DNA from: Malachius bipustulatus
Taxonomy: Eukaryota > Arthropoda > Insecta > Coleoptera > Melyridae
Assembly (NCBI GenBank): GCA_910589415.1
Contig: OU342630.1
Location: 48,206,012-48,270,011 of the forward strand
Direction: 5' to 3'
DNA: 64,000 bases
The notes beneath the pieces were generated by a model that was not told where the DNA came from, searched no databases, and was given only the letters and a program-made list of their open reading frames with translations. The stretch's first letter is position 1. Each line of letters opens with the position of its first letter. The position numbers and the translations under genes are program-made. This document shows, piece by piece, positions 21,886-34,700 of the stretch.

Positions 21886-23773
21886 ATTCAATTATTACCC
21901 AGGCAAGCCTGAGGAATAATCATAGAATAGCGGCCTAATTTGGTCAGTTGGTCATCACATTTAAAATAGGAATAACCACAAGGTAAACTGCAATTTGCAG
22001 AGAACGTCATATTCGAAATGATAAACTAAACTCATCGCCTTACGAGGCCAGGTAGAACAAAAAGGTAGCCGCAGGGAAAATAGGTATCGAAATAAAGGTA
22101 GCCCGTGAGGCAAAACAACGACACAACAAATAAACGAAATGAGTTAAAACAACTATCATGAGTATGACGTCAATTCAGGAATAACACGCTTTCACAATTG
22201 AAAAGCAATTGGAAAGACATTCGTATCACGTTCAAAGAGGAGGTAGTAATCAAAACAAACATGGCAACACTGCTCTCGACATCCAAGTCAAGCTAGAAAC
22301 TCGACCAACAAACAAGTGGTCATAAATGTAGGGTGGAGTCGGAGTGCCTGTGTATCAGGGTAAAGCCCACCACAATAAACGCTCATAAAAATTCCCAAAC
22401 GAAAGGAAGAGCAGAGTCAACGAATAAATCTCAATAAAATACAAAATGAGAATTCAATAAATATTGAATAGGTAAACAGACAGATATTCCCGCCATTAAT
22501 CCCGGGTAATCTGTAACCAAAGTGGTTGTCTTCTTTAATTAATTCAAGCTGATGCTTGAAATGAAATCAAAGAAATTAAACAACAAGAAGTAATAAGAAA
22601 GCACAGGTGTGTAAAGGAGTGGAATCCGAAATGGATTGCAGTTTGAAAGATGTATGAAAGTGATTCATCTTCGCTTTCCATTTTTTTATGCTCTCTATGA
22701 AAAATCACAGCCTTTCTCGCCCTTCTCCTTGTTACGCTCTCTGCAAACGAATCCTCTCGCTCTTCATTCGCTTTTAGACTCTCCGAAAGGAAATCAACAG
22801 TTAACAACAAGTCTCAGTTAAGTTCCCCGCTTTTCTGCAGGAAATCCAAATCAGCCGAGAAAAAATAAAATCCAGGTGACAATGAGTCACAGCAGGTTCT
22901 TCTGCGCCATCCGTTTCGGCCATACTAATCCTGGCATACCTCAATCAGCGAGCAGGGGTGACTACGGTAAACACAACGAAAGAACTCACAGCGGTCCTAT
23001 TAGGGGTAAATAGACGATCACAGTTGCTTTTCGCAACAGAGCAACGGGCCCGGGGGGTAAACGTTACAAGAGAAAAATTATCTACCTCTTGAAAATTTAT
23101 TACCTTTCTCTCTTGACCTGCCATTTTAAGGTCCCGCAAATTTTTAGAATAATTGTTCTCTCACGCTACCCCCACAAGGTTGTAATTGCATATTTTAATG
23201 CTATTTTTTCTACTACTAACCTTTAATATGCATATTAAATATGAAACACCAGTGCTTTAATGGGTCTCATTAAGATACAAATTTTCATTAACGCACTGGT
23301 CAAGCTATCCAATGGCAGAGGAGCATTTGCAATCGAATCGGTTCCTTTTCGCTCACAATCGGGTCGGTCCAAACCAACCGAAGTCACAGAGTTGTCATAC
23401 TCACGACAAAAATTGCCTTGAGATATAAGTTCTCTATTTGTGAAAAAAAATCCTGAACGTTTATTTAATTTAAAACATAAGTAACATTCAAAGAAAATTT
23501 ATCAAGATTTTATGTTACCTTAATTAATTTGATAGGTAGGTATATCGATGTAAAAGATAAGAAGATAGAGTATTATATTATTCTTAGTGCTCCATAGTAT
23601 TCAAAGCGGCAACGCTGCGACCATTGCGTGCGCAGGTAAACAATATCGTAATTATTGGCTGTCAATGTTATTATTATTAATCTCAAAATCAAAGCGTAAA
23701 ATTCGGATTTCGAACTTCGCATAATAAAAATTACGCAGTAGTGAGTAGTGCCCTTTAAACTTGATACTAAAAC
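21886..23773. other. No gene recognised
   Basis: Low-scoring short frames only. A weak inverted pair CACCAGTG/CACTGGT at 23248-23302 may be a tiny inverted-repeat element. Confidence 0.35.
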
Positions 23774-23905
23774 ATGTCTCAGCAGAATAATCTTAGCGAC
23801 GAAGAGATTATGTCCACACCACCCGATATTGTTACAAGAGAATCAGTAGTCGCGAATGATTTACTACCAATAAAATCAAGGAAAATGTGCGAAAAATTCT
23901 ATTAA
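23774..23905 (+). CDS. Small ORF, 43 codons, unknown
   Basis: An acidic N-terminus (LSDEEIMSTPPDIV) leads into LLPIKSRKMCEKFY and a stop; similarity-like sequence (FYEIKKGRRKN) continues in another frame just after. The KSRK...YEKFY pattern resembles the N-terminal region of tyrosine-recombinase-like proteins of Crypton-type elements, but this is a guess. It may be a broken transposon gene or the first exon of one. Confidence 0.25.
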   Translation: MSQQNNLSDEEIMSTPPDIVTRESVVANDLLPIKSRKMCEKFY

Positions 23906-23954
23906 TCTTTTCTATGAAATAAAAAAGGGTCGTAGAAAAAATAGTGTATGGAAC

Positions 23955-24055
23955 TCGCAAATAATGGCTATTAATACGCTCTTATGATGGTTAAGACACT
24001 AGCCTACGGCTCGTATCTTAACCATCATACTCACTTATTAATAGCCTTCATTATA
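23955..24055. repeat. Short inverted repeat
   Basis: GGCTATTAATA...ATGATGGTTAAGA on the left is matched by its complement on the right around a ~6-nt loop, giving arms of about 45 bp. Confidence 0.7.
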
Positions 24056-24124
24056 AGCTCGTTGCATAATATACTATTTAAATCCGATCATCTTTTTTAA
24101 ATAACATATTTTTAATATTAATAA

Positions 24125-25010
24125 GTTTTCCTGAACGACACATTGGCCCTAATGCCTAATAACGGTATGGTGAAGACACAGAATAGGCACAGAATAGATA
24201 CAATCAGAAGCTAAACTCGCCGGCGGCGCCTTTGATCTTTTAGAGACAAGCCACAGAATAGAACACCTCTAGCTAGAATAGGTACCTATTCTGTGGAATA
24301 GGTATAATCAGAATATAAACTTCAATAAAAATACCGAGTTCGCGCATCTACTCGGCGCATAGAGATCCGCCATGATTTGAGATGAGCTTTCATTAGTTTT
24401 GAATGCGGGCCCTCATAATAGAAATGTACCTATTCTGTGGCGGGCCTGCGTTTTTACTCTGAAGCAATGGCCGCTAGAGGTGTGGCTTGTCTCTAAAATA
24501 TCAAAGGCGCCGCCGGCGAGTTTAGCTTCTGATTGTATCTATTCTGTGGTGAAGAACAGAGAAATCGATGTTTCAATCTCATCAGTCTGGCACATCACGA
24601 TCACCAGAGGAGTGTGCCAAACAGAAAGAAAACCAACACACTTAAGCATTTTGATTTGTCGGAAACATAGTGACTTGCAAGGCAAATGCGATCTAGCGAC
24701 TGAAAGTATTACAACTTTCAATGTGTCAAAAGAACTGAGAGATTCTCTCAGAGAAATCTGCAATTTTTTCACTACCATCTCTGACGGTTCACTGAAAAAG
24801 CAATTAGATGACATTTGCCTTGCAAGTCATTATGTTTCCGACAATCGTTCGTTTCATCGTTCGCTTAAATGCGTTGATTTTCTTTATTCGGCACACTCCT
24901 CTGGTGATCGTGATGTGTCAGACTCAGGAGATGGAAATAACCATTAAAACATCGATGTCTCTGTCTTCACCATACCATTAGGGCAAATGTGTTGTTCATA
25001 AAACGTTATT
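24125..25010. mobile_element. Nested inverted-repeat elements
   Basis: The outer arms (about 24125-24185 and 24945-25008) share CCCTAATG and GGTATGGTGAAGACA. Inside, 24195-24275 is inverted at 24468-24548 (GCCGGCGGCGCC core), and 24565-24700 is inverted at 24805-24945 (CACTCCTCTGGTGATCGTG). No transposase. The reading frame at 24399-24947 follows from the palindromic arms and has no recognisable domain. Confidence 0.6.
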
Positions 25011-25261
25011 GTCTCTCTGAAGGCTTCATCGGTTGTCCCTAATCAGCTAATTTCGTATTTAGTCCAATGTAGTAGGTATACGTGGAAAATATTAGTTTAA
25101 TTACTTATACCTACTAATGATCCTTATTGATAAAAAATTAATATCATATTAAGGGACAAGAAAGATCAATGAATAATGGGCACAACCGAAAGGTCACTTG
25201 CACTTCAAGACACGAATCGACTATCTTATCATTTTATTTCCTGAATACTTGCGTTTAAAAA

Positions 25262-25390
25262 GCTCAGTTCGCCTTGGACCTTGAAACGTTCTTGAACGAA
25301 ATCCAATTTGAAAAAATAATTTCACAAGAAGTGATCACTTGCAACACTCCACCTAGTGAAGAAGTCATCCAAAGACTGTGTAATAATAAA
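25262..25390 (+). other. Possible isolated exon
   Basis: Open in one frame between AG and GTAAAG, encoding an acidic stretch (LDLETFLNEIQFEK...PPSEEVIQRLCNN). It is bounded upstream by a stop and downstream by a donor-like site. No family recognised. It lies 200 bp upstream of the odorant receptor start and need not belong to it. Confidence 0.25.
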
Positions 25391-25588
25391 ATGGTAAAGT
25401 AGGCCTCGTTAGGCTTTCGTTTATAATGTTCCAAATGAATTTTTGCGTTAACCTGACGATCGTTAAAACTATTTTTGTTTTGGTTTTTATCGGTGCTGCA
25501 CCTACACGTAAACGCAAACATTCAGATGGCATCAACTAGGTAGGTATTTGCAGTAAAACAGGACACCAGTATATTTCAGGAGGCTGAA

Positions 25589-25784
25589 ATGATTTCTGAC
25601 GAAGTTCTGTACCCCAAGAGTTTTTCATCTGTTTTTCGTGAATTGAAATTATTCTCGTTGTGGCCAAGAAATACTCGCCTGGAGGAAGTAACATGGACAT
25701 TGTACGTTAAAGCAGTTTTGAAGTGTTGCATTTTTCTTCCCGCAGAAATTGGAAGTTTTTTGCATTTGTTGCATTTCATTCATG
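25589..25784 (+). CDS. Odorant receptor exon 1
   Basis: Codons 1-65 plus one base; N-terminal tail and TM1 (about residues 34-63). Donor G|GTAATT; the single G joins AT of exon 2 to give Asp66. Confidence 0.88.
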
Positions 25785-28700
25785 GTAATTATTAACAAAA
25801 AATCGCTTAAGCGGATTAAAACGATTGCAAAATCAGAGACACTGTTATTTTATGTTTAATTCTTTTTGAGGAATTATCAAAATCGAACGTACATCATATT
25901 TATTAAATTGAAACTAGTTTGTAATAAACATTATTAGAATACGAACACAAATAATATAAATCAATTTAAGTTTTACAGAGTGACAAGAATAATACTCAGA
26001 ATAAAATTCTATCGCAATAAGGAAAAGCAAAAACTAGCATCTTCCAGTGGGTGGGTAGGTAGGTACATCAATATAAGGGTGAATCATTTGTATCGAATAA
26101 ATTCATTTTGCTCGCTTAATATTTGTAGAACTAAAAAAACCCTATATAGGTCAATTTTTTAATTCGATTATTAGAAACGGTCACAGAAATCTGTCCTTTA
26201 TTGAGCCTTTAAAATACCCGCCGCTACATATTCTTATGGTATTCTCTGGCAATAATTACTGTCATTATTCCTTTAAATTTTGTTTCTGTTGACTTTTTTT
26301 TAAATCTCGCATAACAAAAATTATAATATCTTATTTTATAGAGGTCGCTCTCTTTCTCTCAAGTGGGTTCAGAGGTAAATATTTATTTATGTTAACTTCG
26401 AAATTCGAAGCAAAATAAAAATATAAAATTGGTTGGAGCTTTCCTTTTCTTTAACTTTGTAACTTAAACAAACGGTCAGTTAACAAAATTACCTATTATA
26501 GTGCTCTGAATACAACTATCTACAACCTAATAATTTAAAATCAATAACAATAAATAATTTATTATTTTATCTTCGATCAGCAAAAGTCCTTCTACATTTC
26601 TCAAGCCAATTTTCTCTAACTCCCTTCCAATTATCTCACCAGCTATCGTTGCACACCTTTCCTTATTATTCAATACAATTTACTTATTAAAACTTCTTTT
26701 CAACTCTTATAGCACATCTTCAGTAACTTTACCTCTTCACTTCTTCAAAACAGCCAAATTCTGTTCCACTTCTAGCTGTTGTTAAAACCTCCTTTAATTT
26801 CAATATTTCCTTTTTGTTGCTTATCTTATTCCCTGGTTTTCATAAAATTGTCATTTCTCCGTCTATTGCTGCGTCTTTCTGCTCTTACAAATACTTATTT
26901 CACACTTTTTAAATTTCTTTCTCACATCCCTCTCAAATTTCCCCCCTTTTAACAATCCAAAATATTTTTCTCTTAACATTTCCAATTTCTTATTCTAAAT
27001 ACATTTTTATTAACAAAAAGATGAACGACATATCGTAAAACGATACGTCATTCATTGATTTCATGCTGTGAGTCAGGGGTGGAAATTGTAGACACGTGTT
27101 TCGTCCTAATTGGGACTCTTCAGTACAATGTATCTTGCTAACACACAGCACAATTTAGTCACTTAATAGTGAGCAAAATGATAAAAATAAATAAAAATAA
27201 AATAGCACGGTGGGTTCGGCTTTCGCCATAGGATGCAACCCCAGGCAGCTAAAACGCATGCCAACAACTGAGTGCAGTGCCTCCCGATGTGCGTAAAGGT
27301 AGGATAGGCCTACTTCCAAAGTTTAACAAAAAGATGAACGACATATCGTAAAACGATACGTCATTCATTGATTTCATGCTGTGAGTCAGGGGTGGAAATT
27401 GTTAAACTTTGGAAGTAGGCCTATCCTACCTTTACGCACATCGGGAGGCACTGCACTCAGTTGTTGGCATGCGTTTTAGCTGCCTGGGGTTGCATCCTAT
27501 GGCGAAAGCCGAACCCACCGTGCTATTTTATTTTTATTTATTTTTATCATTTTGCTCACTATTAAGTGACTAAATTGTGCTGTGTGTTAGCAAGATACAT
27601 TGTACTGAAGAGTCCCAATTAGGACGAAACACGTGTCTACAATTTCCACCCCTGACTCACAGCATGAAATCAATGAATGACGTATCGTTTTACGATATGT
27701 CGTTCATCTTTTTGTTAAACTTTGGAAGTAGGCCTATCCTACCTTTACGCACATCGGGAGGCACTGCACTCAGTTGTTGGCATGCGTTTTAGCTGCCTGG
27801 GGTTGCATCCTATGGCGAAAGCCGAACCCACCGTGCTATTTTATTTTTATTTATTTTTATCATTTTGCTCACTATTAAGTGACTAAATTGTGCTGTGTGT
27901 TAGCAGGATACATTGTACTGAAGAGTCCCAATTAGGACGAAACACGTGTCTACAATTTCCACCCCTGACTCACAGCATGAAATCAATGAATGACGTATCG
28001 TTTTACGATATGTCGTTCATCTTTTTGTTAAACTTTGGAAGTAAGCCTATCCTACCTTTACGCACATCGGGAGGCACTGCACTCAGTTGTTGGCATGCGT
28101 TTTAGCTGCCTGGGGTTGCATCCTATGGCGAAAGCCGAACCCACCGTGCTATTTTATTTTTATTTATTTTTATCATTTTGCTCACTATTAAGTGACTAAA
28201 TTGTGCTGTGTGTTAGCAAGATACATTGTACTGAAGAGTCCCAATTAGGACGAAACACGTGTCTACAATTTCCACCCCTGACTCACAGCATGAAATCAAT
28301 GAATGACGTATCGTTTTACGATATGTCGTTCATCTTTTTGTTAAACTTTGGAAGTAGGCCTATCCTACCTTTACGCACATCGGGAGGCACTGCACTCAGT
28401 TGTTGGCATGCGTTTTAGCTGCCTGGGGTTGCATCCTATGGCGAAAGCCGAACCCACCGTGCTATTTTATTTTTATTTATTTTTATCATTTTGCTCACTA
28501 TTAAGTGACTAAATTGTGCTGTGTGTTAGCAAGATACATTGTACTGAAGAGTCCCAATTAGGACGAAACACGTGTCTACAATTTCCACCCCTGACTCACA
28601 GCATGAAATCAATGAATGACGTATCGTTTTACGATATGTCGTTCATCTTTTTGTTAAACTTTGGAAGTAGGCCTATCCTACCTTTACGCACATCGGGAGG

Positions 28701-31700
28701 CACTGCACTCAGTTGTTGGCATGCGTTTTAGCTGCCTGGGGTTGCATCCTATGGCGAAAGCCGAACCCACCGTGCTATTTTATTTTTATTTATTTTTATC
28801 ATTTTGCTCACTATTAAGTGACTAAATTGTGCTGTGTGTTAGCAGGATACATTGTACTGAAGAGTCCCAATTAGGACGAAACACGTGTCTACAATTTCCA
28901 CCCCTGACTCACAGCATGAAATCAATGAATGACGTATCGTTTTACGATATGTCGTTCATCTTTTTGTTAAACTTTGGAAGTAAGCCTATCCTACCTTTAC
29001 GCACATCGGGAGGCACTGCACTCAGTTGTTGGCATGCGTTTTAGCTGCCTGGGGTTGCATCCTATGGCGAAAGCCGAACCCACCGTGCTATTTTATTTTT
29101 ATTTATTTTTATCATTTTGCTCACTATTAAGTGACTAAATTGTGCTGTGTGTTAGCAAGATACATTGTACTGAAGAGTCCCAATTAGGACGAAACACGTG
29201 TCTACAATTTCCACCCCTGACTCACAGCATGAAATCAATGAATGACGTATCGTTTTACGATATGTCGTTCATCTTTTTGTTAAACTTTGGAAGTAGGCCT
29301 ATCCTACCTTTACGCACATCGGGAGGCACTGCACTCAGTTGTTGGCATGCGTTTTAGCTGCCTGGGGTTGCATCCTATGGCGAAAGCCGAACCCACCGTG
29401 CTATTTTATTTTTATTTATTTTTATCATTTTGCTCACTATTAAGTGACTAAATTGTGCTGTGTGTTAGCAAGATACATTGTACTGAAGAGTCCCAATTAG
29501 GACGAAACACGTGTCTACAATTTCCACCCCTGACTCACAGCATGAAATCAATGAATGACGTATCGTTTTACGATATGTCGTTCATCTTTTTGTTAAACTT
29601 TGGAAGTAGGCCTATCCTACCTTTACGCACATCGGGAGGCACTGCACTCAGTTGTTGGCATGCGTTTTAGCTGCCTGGGGTTGCATCCTATGGCGAAAGC
29701 CGAACCCACCGTGCTATTTTATTTTTATTTATTTTTATCATTTTGCTCACTATTAAGTGACTAAATTGTGCTGTGTGTTAGCAAGATACATTGTACTGAA
29801 GAGTTCCAATTAGGACGAAACACGTGTCTACAATTTCCACCCCTGACTCACAGCATGAAATCAATGAATGACGTATCGTTTTACGATATGTCGTTCATCT
29901 TTTTGTTAAACTTTGGAAGTAGGCCTATCCTACCTTTACGCACATCGGGAGGCACTGCACTCAGTTGTTGGCATGCATTTTAGCTGCCTGGGGTTGCATC
30001 CTATGGCGAAAGCCGAACCCACCGTGCTATTTTATTTTTATTTATTTTTAACATTTTTATTGTTACTCATTATTATAAATTTATAATTATTACACTTTTA
30101 AAGTTTATTTAAACCTGAAATTATTATTACAATTTTCCTAAACACATTTTCCACGACAATATTTTTATTATAATATCTTTCTTTCAGATATGAGCCCTAG
30201 CATTTCCCTGGATTTGGCAGCCTTCACTACTGTTGTCAGTGTTATCTGTCTGCGAATTATGTTTCTGAGAAACTTGAGAAAGACAGTTACAGATATATCT
30301 CAATTCAAAAAGCGTGATAACGACCACAGAGTAAATTATCCTGTGTTAATGAATCTAATTAGATATGGTCTGATCTGCGGTATATCAATATGTACCTTGT
30401 TCAAGACCTGGGACCAAAAAGCATGTAGGCAAAGAATGGGGAATAATTCTCTCGATTCCTGCGGTTTCCTTGTTCCCATTTACTTACCTTTCAATTATGA
30501 TCAATTTCCACTGAATAAATTAATATTGGTATATCAGATGATCTCAGTCTATTACTTTCTTATGATGTTGATAAATATGGGCATAATGATGCTTTACTTC
30601 TTGGAAAAAGTTATAAATGGCGCAGTAAATGTGACTGCGGACATTCGAAAAATCGATGATTTCTTGCACGATCAACAGGAAGTAGAAAAAATTTTATTAC
30701 GCTCGATAAAAAGATTTATAACCATAACAGAGTAAGTATACTATAAATATTATTTCAGGTTGTTAATAAGACAAGAAAATTAACCAGCATCAAAAACTAT
30801 ACACAAATGATTTTATCGAATGTGGAAGAACTACAAGACCACAAAAAGGTCTTTAAAGAATTAAACTCAATCAAACAAAATTGTACCCATAGCAATAGCA
30901 ATTTGTCAATATCAGTCTTTGTTACAAATGAAATTATTTGATTTGTGAAATAAAACATAAAAATAAATGAAAAAAAGTTGATCTATGATTTTGAAATGTG
31001 ATATAGGGACCTAAATGTTGATTCTGAACAACTTTTTCAAAAAACATTTTGTCGTATTTGCCACATAAAAGGCACTTTACTCAACAGAAAAACCGGTTTC
31101 TTGGAAATTTCCAAGGCATGCTTGATTTTTCCAAACTAAAATTTTGTTAGATATTATTCTTTAGCCAAGCAGGGCAGAACTCCAAAAAATTAAAATTAAA
31201 ATCAAAAAATTTTTGTCTTTAATAAGAGTCTATCCGGGGACACACGGTATATGTTCTTATAAAGACCGCAAAGCCTAATCCGGTTGTACATATCTAAGCC
31301 TAATCCGAATATACAGGGTGTCCCGTATCGTTATGTTCAAATTTTTTGAGCATATAGTAGGCTTAATTTTGAGCCCAAAAAACCCAAAAGTGGCAGGTCT
31401 ATCTTTATTCGTTACGAAGTTACAGGCCTAAGAAAAATATGACTAGTAAATAACAAAGATTCAACTTTGAAAACCACAGAACCACATGTGTTGTGGTGTA
31501 GGCTAATAATTTATTGTTGTGGTAACGACATGAGTAAATGTCACCGAAATAAACGTTAGAAGAGGTTCTCCTGCTCATGGCATTTGGATTCAAATAAATG
31601 GGACACCAGCATATTTCGGAATTGGCGTTTGTAACTAAATTCCAAAAAGCAATTATTATTGGATCGTATTCAGCATGCTGGTCAAGAGATCGGTCGCGAA

Positions 31701-34700
31701 AAAAGACGAGAAATTAGGACTGTTACTTCTGCAATAGGCCTCCGAGCACAAGTTTGTATGCAGCAAGGAATAGGACATTTTTAACACATGATAAACTAAA
31801 GATGTGGTCAATAAAATAAGCTTTATGTGATTTTCAAAGTTAAATCTGGTATTTACTAGACATTATTTTCTTAGGCCTCTAATTTCGTAACGAATGCAGA
31901 TAGACCTGCCACTTTTGGGTTTTTTTAGACTTAGATATAAGCCTACTATATGCTCACAAAATTTGAACATAACGATACGGGACACCCTGTATAATTGTTC
32001 TTATAAAAATATAAGTCAGTAACAAATAATTTCATACATTTCATAAATTTAAAGAGAATTTTAAAATGCCGGAACTAGATCCAAAAAACGAAAAATCGGA
32101 AGTCTATACCATATTGCAGCAACGAGGATCTAAATCCAAAAACTTTAATTAAAAAAGTTTCGTCTTGACGAAATCTAAGTACATGACCATTAAATGTCTA
32201 ATTTGAGTTGATACAGCCTGTATAGTGAAACTTTTTGATTTCAGTGCCTGTACAAAACTTAATGCTTCAACAAGCTCTATATTATATGTGCATTACTTAT
32301 CCAATCAAATAACAATGGCCATATTCATTTTTAATATAATCGTGGTAAGTAAAACTATTAGATACATAAGTATAAATTGTTTTCTATGAAATTTTACAAT
32401 CAATATAAGGCTAACAAGGACGAGCAGAAAAATGGAGCCATCCGAAATAAATATTTCAAAAATTACGTACTGCTTTCCTCATTCCTCACTTGCTCGTAAC
32501 AGTCGATATATTTCAGAACTGGTTACATAAATACGGCGAGTTTCTGAACACCCAACGTTGAACAACCAGTCAACAATATCAGCTGTCAATCATTTAGTTG
32601 TTGAGTTGAATTTTTGAGTTGATGAAGCCATTTTACAAACGATCTGTTAAGACAATAATTGACACGACGTATATTTTATTGATAAAAGTATATTATGATA
32701 AGTTGGTTATAAAATAAATGTCAATAAGGCGATATCCTCTGTCGTTCAAAAGATGATCCAGAGTTAGTTGATTTCGTTGAGTGAACATTGACCTCACAAG
32801 TGGCTTAGAAACATGACAGTTGACTGCTAACATTAATTTTATAAACGGTATGTTGGCATTGTTGTTCAGTTGTTTGGTATTTAAAAACTCCATATCCATG
32901 ATCTATTACTGTCAACTGTACCTATTTCTTCACAGAAATAGAAAATAATCATATATGTTGTCAGGCTTATATTATTACCATAGAGAAAAACTTATTAAAA
33001 TTTATATTAAGTTGTATCTGATTATAAGGGCTCTTTAAGTTAACTAGTTAACTGGCAGATTCCTATGGTCATTTCAAAAGATGAAGGTATCGAGTCTAAG
33101 TGGAAATTTTTTAAATTTATCTATTCTTCACGTGGGTGTACCTAATTACAAAAATGTTAACAAAAGTAATGTGACGTCGATATTGGCTTTAAAAATGCTC
33201 ACAAAAAACTGCCCGTTAGCCTAAAGGAGCGTTTTCACCAAGCGCGCAAAACGTTTGCAATTGTTAGCAAATGTTTGCAATCGCAATATTTGTTTGGTGG
33301 AGACGCGCATTCGCCAACATTTGCAATCATTTGTCCGTGTTCCGAGCGTTGTCGGTACATCAAAGGGATTTGTTGCTTGTGCGTGCGCGAAGTATTTTCA
33401 GTGTAGACGGGCAGGGAGTGTTCGCAGGAATCGCAGGGAATCAGAGCAGTGTTGCTTGTTGTTTTCCAGCAACTGCGACGTGTCTACCAAATTAACTATA
33501 ACTATAACCAAAAAATGGGATGTCCAAAATCTACGAGTTCTCTTTTTATTATTCAATTAAAACAGTCATAATTGTTACGTTGGTTACTTTTATGGAGCTT
33601 TATTAAAAAATGCAGTCATGATTATTAACATATAATCTAATAATAATAAGTATAACAATCGTAATAATGAAATGATAATATATAAATTAATTAGCAGACA
33701 TCTTGTGCTCGTCTATCTGACCTACTGCCCATGTCCCTGATGACATCCTTCAGTGACATTGTGAAGGTTGACATTCTGGCATATCAGAATACCACAGAGA
33801 ATGCTATAGGCAGCTCAACATACTACAACATGCCCCCTTTTAAAGAAAAGCATGACTATAAAACATATACCCCATTTTAAGCAAAATAAGATTACAAACT
33901 TCGATTACATCTGTAAATATAACAAATCAAACTCAGGCATGCTGAAATGTTGAAAACCTAACATTATACAAATCAAATGAAATCAAAATTTAATCAAAAC
34001 TAAACCGTCTAGGTTTAATCACTGTCCTTCCTGACCTTGTTCTATATGAGTCATACTTAGACTTTGTTTCGTCTTTATTACTTGAGACATTTGGACTATT
34101 GATACCCTTGAAGTCTCCCTCAAATGACACTCGTTTGCTGGGTGATAACAATGACTGTTTTGGTGAGGAGCTAGGCACATCTACTAAATGCTCTGGGCTG
34201 TTTAGTGATTTATTTAATACAGTCGACCTATCATGCTGTGTCGAATCATTACTATTAGGCGTTTTCATTAAATGTTGACGATTCCGTCGGTAGGTAACTC
34301 CTTCCGGCGTACGGACTAAGAAAAATCTTGGGGACGATCCCTGACCAACTACCACGGCGGGCGACCAAAATGACATTGGTGTCTTCTTATACATAACGAA
34401 GTCACCGACTTGTACTGGTGGCAGTGATTTCACCTTCTTGTCATAGTTTCGTTTCATCTTCACAATACCTTTCTTCACACGATTTTCATGCGAAGTGTAA
34501 TCAACAATACTTGGCATTAAGCTTTCCTCAGTTATAGGCAATTTGGTTCGTAAGTTACGTGACATCAATAACTGTGCAGGAGACTTACCGCTAGCTTGTG
34601 GAGAATTACGATATTGCAACAATGCAATATAAGGATCTGCATCAGATTCCTCACACTTTTTTAGTATTTTTTTTATTATGCCAATTGACCTTTCTACCAA

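Larger units (their letters stand above)
27011..30049 (+). mobile_element. 313-bp retrozyme-like tandem array
   Basis: Eight complete plus-strand monomers of exactly 313 bp (27401-29904) and a partial one to 30049. They are preceded by about 1.25 monomers in inverted orientation (27011-27402). Each complete monomer contains a full type I hammerhead motif and a 10-bp hairpin with a TTT loop (GACGTATCGT paired with ACGATATGTC). Monomers differ at only a few bases. Units 2 and 5 share two linked variants (GCAGGATAC and GTAAGCC), giving a 939-bp three-unit higher-order pattern. The repeated 71-codon frame in each unit has no coding support. The array lies in the sense direction of the host receptor gene. 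This matches what is known of retrozymes: small non-autonomous tandem repeats transcribed, cut by their own hammerheads and circularised. Confidence 0.85.

Noticed and set aside
24561..24590. CTGATGA followed by GAAAC on the minus strand
   Set aside because: Only four bases lie between the core blocks, so stem II is impossible, and no stem I pairs.
24399..24947. 182-codon open frame
   Set aside because: It lies across inverted-repeat arms and both strands are open; no domain is recognisable.
27577..29983. Eight nearly identical 71-codon frames at 313-bp intervals
   Set aside because: They follow from the non-coding monomer, run through the ribozyme, and show no domain or start context; a repeat protein family is not supported.
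27401..30049. CRISPR array
   Set aside because: The whole 313-bp unit repeats without variable spacers, and the genome is eukaryotic.
30190..30735. A separate short gene starting at the ATG at 30190
   Set aside because: The frame joins in phase to exon 1 at 25589-25784 and to the exon at 32245, and the ATG lies two bases after a splice acceptor.
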